Shown here: positions 33,311 through 41,444 of the stretch, in pieces
How the letters are laid out: each line of letters opens with the position of its first letter
Numbering within the stretch: position 1 is the first letter of the stretch
Origin: Bradyrhizobium betae
GTDB lineage: Bacteria; Pseudomonadota; Alphaproteobacteria; Rhizobiales; Xanthobacteraceae
DNA: 64,000 nt
Reading direction: 5' to 3'
Assembly (NCBI RefSeq): GCF_008932115.1
Contig: NZ_CP044544.1
Coordinates: forward strand, 62,001-126,000
Made by a program: the position numbers and the translations under genes
Notes under the pieces: model-generated
Seen by the model: the letters and a program-made list of their open reading frames with translations, nothing else
Database searches by the model: none
Told to the model about the DNA's origin: nothing

Positions 33311-33720
33311 CGGCCGTTCCCCAACGCCTTGCTCAGCTTTCACGCATGGAGGAAGCGCGCCGCCAGACGCAGCGCCAGCTCGACATGATCGACAGGCAGA
33401 TCATCCGTCGCATGACGGCGCTGATTCCACAGCTCGGTCGCAAGCGGTCCGGATACCATCGCGGCAAGCCGCCCGACTCGACAGCGTTCCTTGAGCGCTA
33501 CCGTTCGAACCTTGCGGCGATCACGGCTGAGCGCCAGCCGGAGATCGACACCCTCTCGCGCAAGCTCGCCCGGCAGGATGCCGCGATCGAAGCGTTGCGG
33601 GCCCGATACGCTTCGGCGTCCGGTCAGGCTCGTGACAACCCGCAAGATGCGGATCGCCCGCACGACTGTCGCAGCCCAGCCGAGTGTCGCCCGGGAAAGC
33701 GGCAGGGCGCGGCGGCATAA
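33307..33720 (+). CDS. Hypothetical coiled-coil protein
   Basis: 137 aa, strongly charged: RRQTQRQLDMIDRQIIRRM and QPEIDTLSRKLARQDAAIEA read as coiled coils. The C-terminal 35 residues are low complexity. Last gene of the ATGA-linked trio. No enzyme motif. The operon suggests it works with the DUF7007-like protein. Confidence 0.55.
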   Translation: MTAVPQRLAQLSRMEEARRQTQRQLDMIDRQIIRRMTALIPQLGRKRSGYHRGKPPDSTAFLERYRSNLAAITAERQPEIDTLSRKLARQDAAIEALRARYASASGQARDNPQDADRPHDCRSPAECRPGKRQGAAA

Positions 33721-34117
33721 TAGGACCGTGCCTGAACTCGCGGCGCGCTTTGAGCCAACGTCTCGAGCATGGCGCGGCGACGGCGGTCTGGCAGGGCGAA
33801 TCTTTCCGGCATCGCCAACCCGGCCCGCACCCTGTCGGCTCTCCCTTCGGGTTTGCTGGTCTGCGCCCCCGGCGGTCCGCTTCAAGGCCAAGTCGCAAGC
33901 GACCGGTTTCCGCCGATCTCGCCAAGGTCCGGCCGCGTCCGGCGCAGGGCTCCAGCAGGCTGGAACCCCGCTTGTCCGCAACCGGACCTCGCTCGCCTGG
34001 CGGTCCCCGGACCTTGAAGCGGCCCTCGTCTCGGCGGCGCTGGGCGACCGCACCCGAAGGGGGAGCCGGCAGGGGCCGGATCGAACCCGACGGCGAAACC
34101 CAGGAAAGGACTTCACC
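33721..34117. other. Intergenic leader region
   Basis: No gene supported. A GC-rich leader of the kind found before other backbone genes here, ending in CAGGAAAGGACTTCACC before ATG 34118. Apparent open frames on both strands lack ribosome sites or domains. Confidence 0.4.
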
Positions 34118-34705
34118 ATGACCAAAACCGCTCGCGCACCCCGCACCAGCGCCCGCATCGTCCCGCTGCGCCGCGGCACCACCGTCGAAATGGTCCGGCT
34201 CGTTTGCCCGGACGCCGCCCAGGCCACCCGCATCGCCGAGAGCTTCGGCCTCCCCGTCCTCGACAGCGACGGCATCCGCGATCTCCACCAACGGTTCATC
34301 ACCGAGACCGCCGATGCCCTCCACGAAGGCCTCAACGAACGCGCCATGCAGATCCACCTGCAACGCATCGTCGGCTCCTATGTCGGCTCAGCGCACGGCG
34401 CCGGCCAGTTCTACAGCCGCGCCGTCACCGAGGCGCGACAGGCAACAGCGAAGCTCGCCAACGACACGCGCGACGAGGACCTCGACGGACCCGTCGGGTT
34501 CGAATCCGCGGCCCAGCGCAAGCGCGAATTCGCGGCCGAGGTTAGCATCCAGGCGCACGCACTGCGCATGGCGGCGGAAGGCGCCGTCGCCGCCTACGAG
34601 CACATCGTCGGGGAGAGCTGGAAGCCGTTCGAGCGCCAGCCCGAACAACCCGGCGAGACCGTCAGCCGCAAGGCGGCCGAGGTTCAGATGGCGGCGTTCG
34701 GTTGA
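34118..34705 (+). CDS. Hypothetical plasmid protein
   Basis: 195 aa from ATG 34118 (AGGAAAGGA upstream). A basic N terminus (MTKTARAPRTSARIVPLRR) is followed by long helices (LHQRFITETADALHEGLNER, QIHLQRIVGSYVGSAHGAGQF) and a Gln/Glu-rich end. Possibly DNA-binding by charge, but no domain is recognised. A strong terminator lies 50 nt downstream, so it is a single-gene unit. Confidence 0.6.
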   Translation: MTKTARAPRTSARIVPLRRGTTVEMVRLVCPDAAQATRIAESFGLPVLDSDGIRDLHQRFITETADALHEGLNERAMQIHLQRIVGSYVGSAHGAGQFYSRAVTEARQATAKLANDTRDEDLDGPVGFESAAQRKREFAAEVSIQAHALRMAAEGAVAAYEHIVGESWKPFERQPEQPGETVSRKAAEVQMAAFG

Positions 34706-34754
34706 CGCCGCCGACGGGGCTTCGGCCCCGCCATCTTCTTCACCGTCCGATGCC

Positions 34755-34780
34755 GGCCGGTCCTTCGGGACCGGCCTTTT
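34755..34780 (+). terminator. Rho-independent terminator
   Basis: GGCCGGTCC-TTCG-GGACCGGCC followed by TTTT: a 9-bp stem with a stable UUCG tetraloop. A weaker hairpin (CGGGGC-TTCG-GCCCCG) precedes it at about 34715-34730. Confidence 0.88.
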
Positions 34781-35345
34781 GTCATGTCGCTCGGCGGGAC
34801 GGCAAGAAAGAGCAAACAGGAATGAATCGGAATAGAGCGTCGTCGCGCGCCTTGGCAAACTTCGATCGCGGAGGGCGAAGCCCTGCTCGCCTGCGCCTGT
34901 TGCCGCTGCAGCGCGCGGCCATTACGCGTGACAACGAACGCAAACGTCTTGGCTGACCCCACCTCTGATCGATGGTGACCCGCGCGCTCGCGCAACACAT
35001 CCAGGTGCTGACGTTGAGGTTGCCGAGCGTGACGAGGTGATTGCCGGCCAGGATGAACTGGTGCGATCGAATGAGGCCAAGGTCGTTCCGCTGCGGCGCT
35101 CGCCGCGAGACGGCGCTGGCTGAGAGCCACGCAAGATCTCACCGCCGGCCAGTTCTGCGGCAATCGGTCATGGCCGACGTCTCCTGTGCTCGCCCGTCGA
35201 GGCAGGGGCTCGGTTGTGGCAGACGCTGCCGGCCCGTCAACCCTGTTCCGCACCAGCGACCGTCAACAGGGTGTGACGGCCCGGCTCGCCGCATCTGCCC
35301 CTGCCACTTCGCCCTCGACGGAGAGGGCGAGCACAGGAGGCACCA
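34781..35345. other. Intergenic region
   Basis: About 560 bp with no supported gene. A minus-strand open frame here has no domain and looks incidental. The last 20 nt (GGCGAGCACAGGAGGCACCA) form the ribosome site of the ArdC-like gene. Confidence 0.4.
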
Positions 35346-36278
35346 ATGACCACAGATCGCAGCAGCCAAGCCCAGACCGGCAACGATATCTACGAGCGCG
35401 TCACCAACCAGATCATCGCCGCCATTGAGGCTGGCGCCGGCAAGTACCGGATGCCTTGGCATCACGACGGATCGGCCATCACCACGCCCGTCAACGTCGC
35501 CTCTCGCAAGGCCTATCGCGGCGTCAACATCCTCTCGCTCTGGGCTGCGGCGCAGGCGTCCAGTTATGCCGCCGGCATCTGGGGCACTTATCGCCAATGG
35601 CAGGAGTTCGGCGCGCAGGTCCGCAAGGGCGAGCGCGGCCACCTCGTCGTGTTCTGGAAGACGACGGATCGCAGCAGCGACACAGACCGTCAGGATGGCG
35701 ACGACAATCATCACGAGCCCGCACGGCGCCTGTTTGCTCGCGGCTATATCGTCTTCAATGCCGCTCAGGTCGACGGCTACACACCGCCCGAGCTGCCGGT
35801 GCTTCCCGAGGTCGAGCGGATCGAACACGCGGAGCGCTTCTGCGCCGCCCTCGGCATCGATATTCGCCACGGCGGATCGCAGGCCTGCTACATCCCATCG
35901 AAGGACTGCGTGCAGATGCCGGACTTCGCCTGCTTCCGGGATGCGATTGCCTACTACGCCGTGTTGCTCCACGAATGCGGTCACGCTTCCGGCGCCAAAC
36001 ATCGCCTCGACCGCGATCTGTCCGGACGATTCGGCTCGGCCGCCTACGCCATGGAAGAATGCACGGTCGAACTTCTCAGCGCCATGATCTGCGCCGACCT
36101 CAACCTCAGTGTTGAGCCACGACCCGACCACGCCCGCTACATCGCCTCCTGGCTCGAAGTGCTGCGCTCCGACAAGCGCGCCATCTTCACCGCGGCGAGC
36201 AAGGCACAAGAGATCACCGACTGGATGCACGCCCTGCAAGCCAATGCTCATGGGCACGACGTCAGGGGCGCCGCATAG
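35346..36278 (+). CDS. ardC: ArdC-like antirestriction protein (ssDNA-binding plus zincin-like)
   Basis: 310 aa. The N-terminal ArdC single-strand DNA-binding domain shows IYERVTNQIIAAIEAGAGKY, then PVNVASRKAYRGVNILSLW and VRKGERGHLVVFWK. The C-terminal metallopeptidase-like domain has LLHECGHASGAKHRL (HExxH, residues 209-213) and a downstream Glu in MEECTVELLSAMICADL. ArdC proteins protect incoming plasmid DNA from host restriction. The second mer operon follows within 45 bp. A decayed 3' fragment of another ArdC relative lies at 40180, on the far side of that operon. Confidence 0.88.
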   Translation: MTTDRSSQAQTGNDIYERVTNQIIAAIEAGAGKYRMPWHHDGSAITTPVNVASRKAYRGVNILSLWAAAQASSYAAGIWGTYRQWQEFGAQVRKGERGHLVVFWKTTDRSSDTDRQDGDDNHHEPARRLFARGYIVFNAAQVDGYTPPELPVLPEVERIEHAERFCAALGIDIRHGGSQACYIPSKDCVQMPDFACFRDAIAYYAVLLHECGHASGAKHRLDRDLSGRFGSAAYAMEECTVELLSAMICADLNLSVEPRPDHARYIASWLEVLRSDKRAIFTAASKAQEITDWMHALQANAHGHDVRGAA

Positions 36279-36321
36279 GCGCCCCCTCAGCGGACCGTTT
36301 CAAAGAATCCACCGGGTGCGA

Positions 36322-36750
36322 TCAGCTGACCGCACCCTCCCGGAACAGCGTCTCGATCAGCGGACATTCCGGCAACGTGCCGTCAGCACATTGCGCGACA
36401 ACCTTCTTGAGCACCCGCTCCATGCGCTTCAGATCGACAATCTTCGCCTGCACGTCCTCAAGGTGTGCAGCGGCGACCGCGCGCGCCTCGGCACAGGGCT
36501 GGTTGCGCTCGTCGACGAGACGCAGCAGCTCACGGATTTCATCAAGGGAGAAGCCGAGCTCGCGCGCCCGTAACACGAAGCGAAGGTGCCGCTCATGCGA
36601 CGTGTCGTAGCTGCGGTAGCCGCTCGTTGTGCGCGGCGGTTCGGGCAGAAGGCCGACCTTCTCGTAATAACGCACCGTCTCCAGATTGCAGCCCGTTCGC
36701 TGGGCGAGTTCCGCCCGCTGCAGCCCCTTCACCCCGGCGTGATCGCGCAT
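36322..36750 (-). CDS. merR: Mercury-responsive MerR regulator (copy 2)
   Basis: 142 aa with the same layout as copy 1: HTH ELAQRTGCNLETVRYYEKVGLLPEPPR and Hg-binding cysteines in QPCAEA, AQCADG and ECPLIE. Differences cluster at the C terminus (REGAVS versus REPASSAKCQ). Divergent from merT across a near-identical operator. Confidence 0.95.
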   Translation of the reverse strand: MRDHAGVKGLQRAELAQRTGCNLETVRYYEKVGLLPEPPRTTSGYRSYDTSHERHLRFVLRARELGFSLDEIRELLRLVDERNQPCAEARAVAAAHLEDVQAKIVDLKRMERVLKKVVAQCADGTLPECPLIETLFREGAVS

Positions 36751-36763
36751 CGCAAAATCCTTC

Positions 36764-36794
36764 TTGACCCTGTAGCGACTACAGACCGCATGCT
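36764..36794 (+). promoter_or_regulatory. mer operator-promoter (copy 2)
   Basis: TTGACC (36764-36769), then the MerR dyad CTGTAG-CGA-CTACAG (36770-36784) and a -10-like CATGCT (36789-36794), with the 19-nt spacer of MerR promoters. Only the dyad centre differs from copy 1 (CGA versus TTG). Confidence 0.8.
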
Positions 36795-36832
36795 ACGGCA
36801 CGCTTAGGATTTCGACAAGGAAGAGAGTGGAC

Positions 36833-37258
36833 ATGGTCGCATCGCGATCCGGAACGGCAAGCATGGCGCCTCGTGCGGCGGATCCCTCCGCGCCCGAAGG
36901 CAGGGAGGTTGGACGGCAGCGTCTGATCGCCGTTGGCGGTATCTTCGGGGCGCTCGCCGCCTCGTCCTGCTGCATCGTGCCGCTGATCCTGTTCAGTGTC
37001 GGTATCGGTGGTGCCTGGATTGGCAATCTGACAGCGCTTGCACCCTACAAACCGATCTTCGTCGCCGGAACCGCAGGCCTTCTCGGTTACGGCTTCTATC
37101 TCGTCTACTGGAAGCCGCGGCGAGTCTGCGCTGAGGGCGCCGCTTGCGCGCGCCCCATTTCCAACCGTCTCGTCCAGCTCGCGCTCTGGATCGCAACCGC
37201 ACTTGTGATCGCCGCCTTCGCCTTCGACTACATCGCCCCGCTGCTGCTTGGCGCCTGA
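36833..37258 (+). CDS. merT: Mercuric ion transporter MerT (copy 2)
   Basis: 141 aa from ATG 36833. Three membrane helices, SSCC in the first, and a second Cys pair in RVCAEGAAC. Nearly the same as copy 1 from the GRQRL segment on, with a variable N terminus. Moves Hg(II) inward to the fused reductase. Confidence 0.93.
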   Translation: MVASRSGTASMAPRAADPSAPEGREVGRQRLIAVGGIFGALAASSCCIVPLILFSVGIGGAWIGNLTALAPYKPIFVAGTAGLLGYGFYLVYWKPRRVCAEGAACARPISNRLVQLALWIATALVIAAFAFDYIAPLLLGA

Positions 37259-37279
37259 GACCAAAAGGAGACCCGTCCA

Positions 37280-37573
37280 ATGAACAAATATTTGAGCGCA
37301 CTCACCCTGATCGCCTCGATGATGACGGCGTCGACCGCATTCGCCGGAGAACGCACGATCACCTTCGCTGTCGACAACATGACCTGCGCCTCGTGCCCTT
37401 ACATTGTGAAGACCTCGATGGCGGTGGTCCCGGGCGTAGCGAACGTGACCGTCTCCTTCGAGGCAAAGACGGCGACCGTGACCTTCGACGACGCGAAGAC
37501 GAACCCGGACGCCATCGCGGCCGCTAGCACGAACGCGGGCTATCCAGCCCATCTGAGGCAGCGGGGCAGCTAA
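37280..37573 (+). CDS. merP: Periplasmic mercury-binding protein MerP (copy 2)
   Basis: 97 aa with a signal peptide (MNKYLSALTLIASMMTASTAFA) and the Hg-binding loop NMTCASCPYIV. The mature part differs from copy 1 by a few conservative changes (VVPGVANVT versus AIPGVAKVT). Same position in the operon. Confidence 0.93.
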   Translation: MNKYLSALTLIASMMTASTAFAGERTITFAVDNMTCASCPYIVKTSMAVVPGVANVTVSFEAKTATVTFDDAKTNPDAIAAASTNAGYPAHLRQRGS

Positions 37574-37574
37574 G

Positions 37575-37820
37575 ATGAGTGACCGCACTACAAGCCGTAT
37601 AGGCATGGCCGGTGCAGTCCTGGTCGCGATCCGCTGCGCCGCGCCGCTCCTTGCCGTCAGCCTGTCCTTTGTGGGCCTTGGCGCGTGGCTAGCCGGTAAG
37701 GGCCTTGTAGTGCTTCCGCTGATGGCTGCGAGCTTCGGCCTCATCGCCTGGATCCATCGTCGCCACGCAGAGGCCGCCCATTGCGAGACGACGATTCACA
37801 AGGAAGGCGTGAAGCCATGA
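37575..37820 (+). CDS. merF: MerF-like protein with altered Cys pair (copy 2)
   Basis: 81 aa, two membrane helices, aligned end to end with copy 1. The mercury-binding pair is changed: AIRCAAPLL here against AICCAAPLL, from CGC in place of TGC. The remaining cysteines are Cys21 and one in the tail (AAHCETT). Since MerF needs the vicinal pair to move Hg(II), this copy may be inactive, with MerT supplying uptake. It overlaps the fusion gene by ATGA. Confidence 0.85.
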   Translation: MSDRTTSRIGMAGAVLVAIRCAAPLLAVSLSFVGLGAWLAGKGLVVLPLMAASFGLIAWIHRRHAEAAHCETTIHKEGVKP

Positions 37821-40078
37821 ACGATTGTTGTGCCTCCTCCTCGTCGCGAATCGAGGCTGTCATTCTTACGCCCGAGACACTGCCGAGCTACGCCGTGCGG
37901 CCGGGCGTGACGTTTCCGGATTGGTCTGTGGTTAAATCACCAGCGGTCAAGGATGCGCTGCAAGCGATGGTCGGGTCCGACCATGTGTTCGATCGCTGGA
38001 GTGGCTACGATCCCGCCACGGATCGGGTTCGCGTTGCGCTGCTCGAACTCTACTCCGAAGATGGACGAACCCCGACCACGGGCGCGCTTGCGGAGCGAGC
38101 GGGATTGAACGAGACGTCCGTCCGGACACTGCTTGAAGAGCTCCGCCGTCGCGACCTGGTCGTGCTCGACGGCGAGCGGATCGTCGGTTCCTATCCCTTC
38201 ACCGATAGGGACGCGGGCTACCGGGTCACACTCGACGGGCGTGTTCTCAACGCAATGTGTGCGGTCGACGCACTCGGCATTGGCGCCATGACTGATCGCG
38301 ATATCACGATTGCATCGCGCTGCCGCCATTGCGGTGCGCAAATCCGGATCGCCACGCGGGACCAAGGGCGGGCGCTGGCGCAGATCGAGCCGCGGACCGC
38401 TGTCGTGTGGCAAAGCGTTCGCTACGAAGGCGCGTGTGCTGCGAACTCGCTGTGCGCGACGACCGCCTTCTTCTGTTCGGACGACCATCTCTCCGCCTGG
38501 CGCCGTGAACAGGCCGCGGACGAGGCCGGATTTCGGCTGTCGGTCGAGGAAGGGCTCGAGGCTGGCCGCGCTCTGTTCGGGCCGAGCCTCGCCGGCCTCG
38601 ATACGGCGGCACAGTGGTCGGTCGGCTCGACATCGAAGCGCGCTGTCGTGGTGGACCGCTTTCGCACGAACTGTCGCAATGGCGGCGCCTACGATCTCGT
38701 CGTCATCGGCGCCGGCTCGGCCGGCTTCTCGGCCTCCATCGCAGCTGCCGATCAGGGCGCGCAGGTGGCGCTCATCGGCAGCGGCACCATCGGCGGCACT
38801 TGCGTCAATATCGGCTGTGTGCCGTCGAAGACTCTGATCCGAGCCGCCGAGACGCTTCACAATGCGCGCGTAGCAGCACGTTTTGCCGGCCTCGCGGCGG
38901 AGGCCGAACTGACCGACTGGCGCAGCACCGTTCGTCAGAAGGACATCCTCGTTTCCGAACTGCGCCATGCCAAGTACACGAATCTGCTGCCCGCCTATAA
39001 CGGCATTGCTTATCGCGAAGGAGCGGCGCGCCTCATAGAAGGTGGTGTCGAGGTGGACGGCGCGCGCATTCCCGCCGGCAAGATCATCATCGCGACCGGC
39101 GCGCGGCCGGCGATACCCGCCATCCCCGGCATCGAAGCCGTGCCGTATCTCACCAGCACGACCGCGCTTGATCGTGAGGAGCTACCACGATCGTTGCTCG
39201 TCATCGGCGGCGGCTATATCGGGGCGGAGCTCGCCCAGATGTTCGCCCGCGCGGGCGTCAAGGTGACGCTGGTGTGCCGGTCTCGTCTGCTCCCCGAGGC
39301 CGAGCCCGAGATCGGCGCGGCGCTGACGGGATATTTCCAGGACGAAGGGATCTCCGTGATCTCCGGCATCGCCTACCGTGCGATCCGCAAGACCGAGAAC
39401 GGCATTGCGCTCGATATTTCGCGCGACGGACAGAACACCACGATTGACGCCCATCAGGTGCTGATCACCACCGGGCGCGCGCCCAACATCGAAGGCCTTG
39501 GGCTCACCGAACACGGGATCGCCGTCTCGCCGAAGGGCGGCATCGTCGTCGACGACCGCATGCGTACCACCGGGGCCGGCATCTATGCCGCCGGCGACGT
39601 CACCGGCCGCGACCAGTTCGTCTATATGGCCGCCTACGGCGCCAAGCTCGCCGCCAAGAATGCTCTTAACGGCGACAGCCTGCGCTATGACAACAGCGCC
39701 ATGCCCGCCATCGTGTTCTCAGATCCACAGGTGGCGAGCGTCGGGCTGACGGAGGCCGCCGCGCGCGCGGCCGGACACGCGATTCGCGTATCGACGATCG
39801 GTCTCGACCAAGTACCACGCGCACTCGCCGCTCGTGACACCCGCGGGCTGATCAAGCTCGTGGCAGACGCCGGCAGCGGCCGGCTGCTCGGCGCGCATAT
39901 CCTCGCGCCGGAAGGGGCTGACAGCATCCAGACTGCGGCGCTTGCGATCCGGCAGGGCCTTACCGTCGAGGACCTCGCGGATACGATCTTTCCGTATCTC
40001 ACCACCGTCGAGGGCCTGAAGCTCGCGGCGCTGTCGTTCGGCAAGGATGTCGCCAAGCTGTCCTGCTGCGCTGGTTAA
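37817..40078 (+). CDS. merBA: MerB-MerA fusion: organomercurial lyase plus mercuric reductase (copy 2)
   Basis: 753 aa. MerB residues are kept: MCAVDALG (Cys148, Asp151) and LCATTAFFCS. MerA has VVIGAGSAG, GTCVNIGCVPSK and the C-terminal LSCCAG. The linker between the domains (TAAQWSVGSTSKRAVVVDRF) is 8 residues longer and quite different from copy 1, while both enzyme domains are very similar, so the linker is under little constraint. With copy 1, the plasmid has two complete broad-spectrum mercury loci about 23 kb apart in direct orientation. Confidence 0.93.
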   Translation: MNDCCASSSSRIEAVILTPETLPSYAVRPGVTFPDWSVVKSPAVKDALQAMVGSDHVFDRWSGYDPATDRVRVALLELYSEDGRTPTTGALAERAGLNETSVRTLLEELRRRDLVVLDGERIVGSYPFTDRDAGYRVTLDGRVLNAMCAVDALGIGAMTDRDITIASRCRHCGAQIRIATRDQGRALAQIEPRTAVVWQSVRYEGACAANSLCATTAFFCSDDHLSAWRREQAADEAGFRLSVEEGLEAGRALFGPSLAGLDTAAQWSVGSTSKRAVVVDRFRTNCRNGGAYDLVVIGAGSAGFSASIAAADQGAQVALIGSGTIGGTCVNIGCVPSKTLIRAAETLHNARVAARFAGLAAEAELTDWRSTVRQKDILVSELRHAKYTNLLPAYNGIAYREGAARLIEGGVEVDGARIPAGKIIIATGARPAIPAIPGIEAVPYLTSTTALDREELPRSLLVIGGGYIGAELAQMFARAGVKVTLVCRSRLLPEAEPEIGAALTGYFQDEGISVISGIAYRAIRKTENGIALDISRDGQNTTIDAHQVLITTGRAPNIEGLGLTEHGIAVSPKGGIVVDDRMRTTGAGIYAAGDVTGRDQFVYMAAYGAKLAAKNALNGDSLRYDNSAMPAIVFSDPQVASVGLTEAAARAAGHAIRVSTIGLDQVPRALAARDTRGLIKLVADAGSGRLLGAHILAPEGADSIQTAALAIRQGLTVEDLADTIFPYLTTVEGLKLAALSFGKDVAKLSCCAG

Positions 40079-40153
40079 GCACAAGATCTGTCTCACGAAC
40101 GTGCATCCGTCGGAAGCTCGGGAAAATCCGGCCTTTCAGCGCGCGAGTTCGAC

Positions 40154-40178
40154 TGAGACAGCTTGGCTGTTCAGATAA
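40154..40178 (+). repeat. Right border of mer copy 2, same as E1 left terminal repeat
   Basis: TGAGACAGCTTG, one variant base (G here, A in E1), then CTGTTCAGATAA: 24 of 25 identical to the minus-strand reading of 10671-10695. It lies 76 bp beyond the fusion-gene stop and directly borders the broken ArdC-like gene, so it marks the end of a mobile unit that carried mer copy 2. Confidence 0.7.
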
Positions 40179-40396
40179 CGCGCCGAGCTTGGCGCGTGTT
40201 TCCTCAGCGCCGACCTCGGCAATCGTGCCCGAGCTCAAGCCGCGCGCGGATCGCGCGAGCTACCTTGCATCGTGGCTTGGAGGCACTGTCCAACGACAAG
40301 CATTACATCTTCTCGGCGGCCGCGCACGCGCAACGCGCGGCGATCTACCTGCACGAGCTTCAGCCCAAGTCGGCCGAGATCGACCAAGCGGCATGA
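40179..40396 (+). pseudogene. ArdC-like antirestriction gene, 3' fragment with two frameshifts
   Basis: Three frames joined read AELGACFLSADLG, IVPELKPRADRASYLASWL and EALSNDKHYIFSAAAHAQRA, then a stop: the C terminus of an ArdC-type protein. An extra A near 40228 and an extra G near 40277 break the frame. The 5' part is absent, and the fragment begins at the border of mer copy 2. It is not a piece of the intact ardC at 35346, whose sequence differs. Confidence 0.65.
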
Positions 40397-41062
40397 GGCG
40401 CACCCATCCGCGGCTTGGATGCCCTGCGCTTCATAATTCACCTTTCGCGACAAGATGAAGGCCCCGCCTCGCGGCTGGCCTTTCTTGCGTGCATCATCAT
40501 GCGAAATGGCCGGCGACCGGGATGGCGGTGCTTGTCCATCGCCTGATCGAGCCGCATAGGCCAGATGCGCCGGGCGGGTGAGCCTGGCTGTCCGAGATGC
40601 CGGTCTCTCCTTGGGCCAACGCCCTTCCTGCAGCGGCCGAGCCTGATGTCATCACGCGACGCCCGGGTTGCCGTCGAGGCCGCTGGACCGGAGACAAGCC
40701 TACGCGGTGCGTGCGAGTCTCTCTCACAAACGCGCCCTGTACCGCCGTCGTGCAGCGTGGCGTGCCGGTCGCTCAGTCGTATCCCCGTCGTTTGGCCTGA
40801 CGCGCCCAATGCGTCCTCGATTTGGCATGTCTAACCGAAGGCCGTCGTCGCTGCGCTCCGCCTCGATCACAAGACCGCAACGGCCGTTCTCGGCTTTCTT
40901 CCCCTGGCCGCTGCGCGCCCATTCCTCGCGAGACAAGAAAGCCTCGCCCTGGCCGCCCTCTACTGCATGGCGGCCCTTCGGGTGCGGTCCGATCGCCTCC
41001 GGTCAACGACAGCCATCGAGGTCGCGATGGTCGCGGCCCGAGAAACCAAAGAGGACACGAAC
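40397..41062. other. Intergenic region with the conserved DUF736 leader
   Basis: No gene supported. Its right part (40922-41062) closely resembles 47090-47230, upstream of the second DUF736 gene: shared blocks include TTCCTCGCGAG, CCCTTCGGGTGCGG and GGTCGCG. The conserved leader suggests that DUF736 genes carry an untranslated regulatory segment of about 140 nt. Confidence 0.5.
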
Positions 41063-41103
41063 ATGGCTACCATCGGCAACTTCACCGTGAACGGCAACGG
41101 CTT
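41063..41103 (+). pseudogene. DUF736 gene, 5' part (interrupted by element E2)
   Basis: ATG 41063 begins MATIGNFTVNGNG, the standard DUF736 opening. It then enters E2 (LGHVLRSVL-stop). The rest of the gene resumes at 47665. Confidence 0.85.
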
Positions 41104-41128
41104 AGGTCATGTGCTGAGAAGTGTCCTT
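41096..41128 (+). repeat. E2 left end: 8-bp direct repeat plus terminal inverted repeat
   Basis: AACGGCTT (41096-41103) is repeated directly at 47665-47672. The inward end reads TTAGGTCA, 12 nt, TGTCCTT. The right end read inward gives TTAGGTCA, 9 nt, TGTCCTT. Confidence 0.8.
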
Positions 41129-41444
41129 TAGCGGCATTGCCTGAGAGCCTGGCACGCAGACGTCCGAGTCAAGCGTTCCCGCAGCGTAGCGAGGACAACG
41201 CTTGACGCGGCGGCGACACGACAAGCTATTTGAAGGGGTGCAGGCGAAGTCCTGCACCTCTGCCACGTGGCGAACGGGAGAGCGCGAGGGGAACCCCTCG
41301 CATCTCAAGGAAGACTCGCGCCGAAGGCGCTCCGTGTATCTTTTATTCGCGTGCTGTCATCTGTCAGTTTCATCGACACGGTAAGCACTTGGGCGATGTC
41401 GATGTCCTCTTGCACCTCCGGGTGCTTCGTCACCGGAGAGCAGG
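41129..41444. repeat. E2 left subterminal region with nested inverted repeats
   Basis: Non-coding. It holds GTCAAGCGTT (41168-41177) with AACGCTTGAC (41197-41206), GGTGCAGG/CCTGCACC (41237-41258), GCGAGGGG-AA-CCCCTCGC (41284-41301) and GCGCC-GAA-GGCGC. Such stacked dyads suggest recombinase-binding sites or regulatory folds next to the class A gene, in the place where E1 has its 50-bp palindrome. Confidence 0.6.

Noticed and set aside
34684..35253. Minus-strand open frame of 189 codons in the gap before ardC
   Set aside because: No ribosome site, crosses a strong terminator, no domain.
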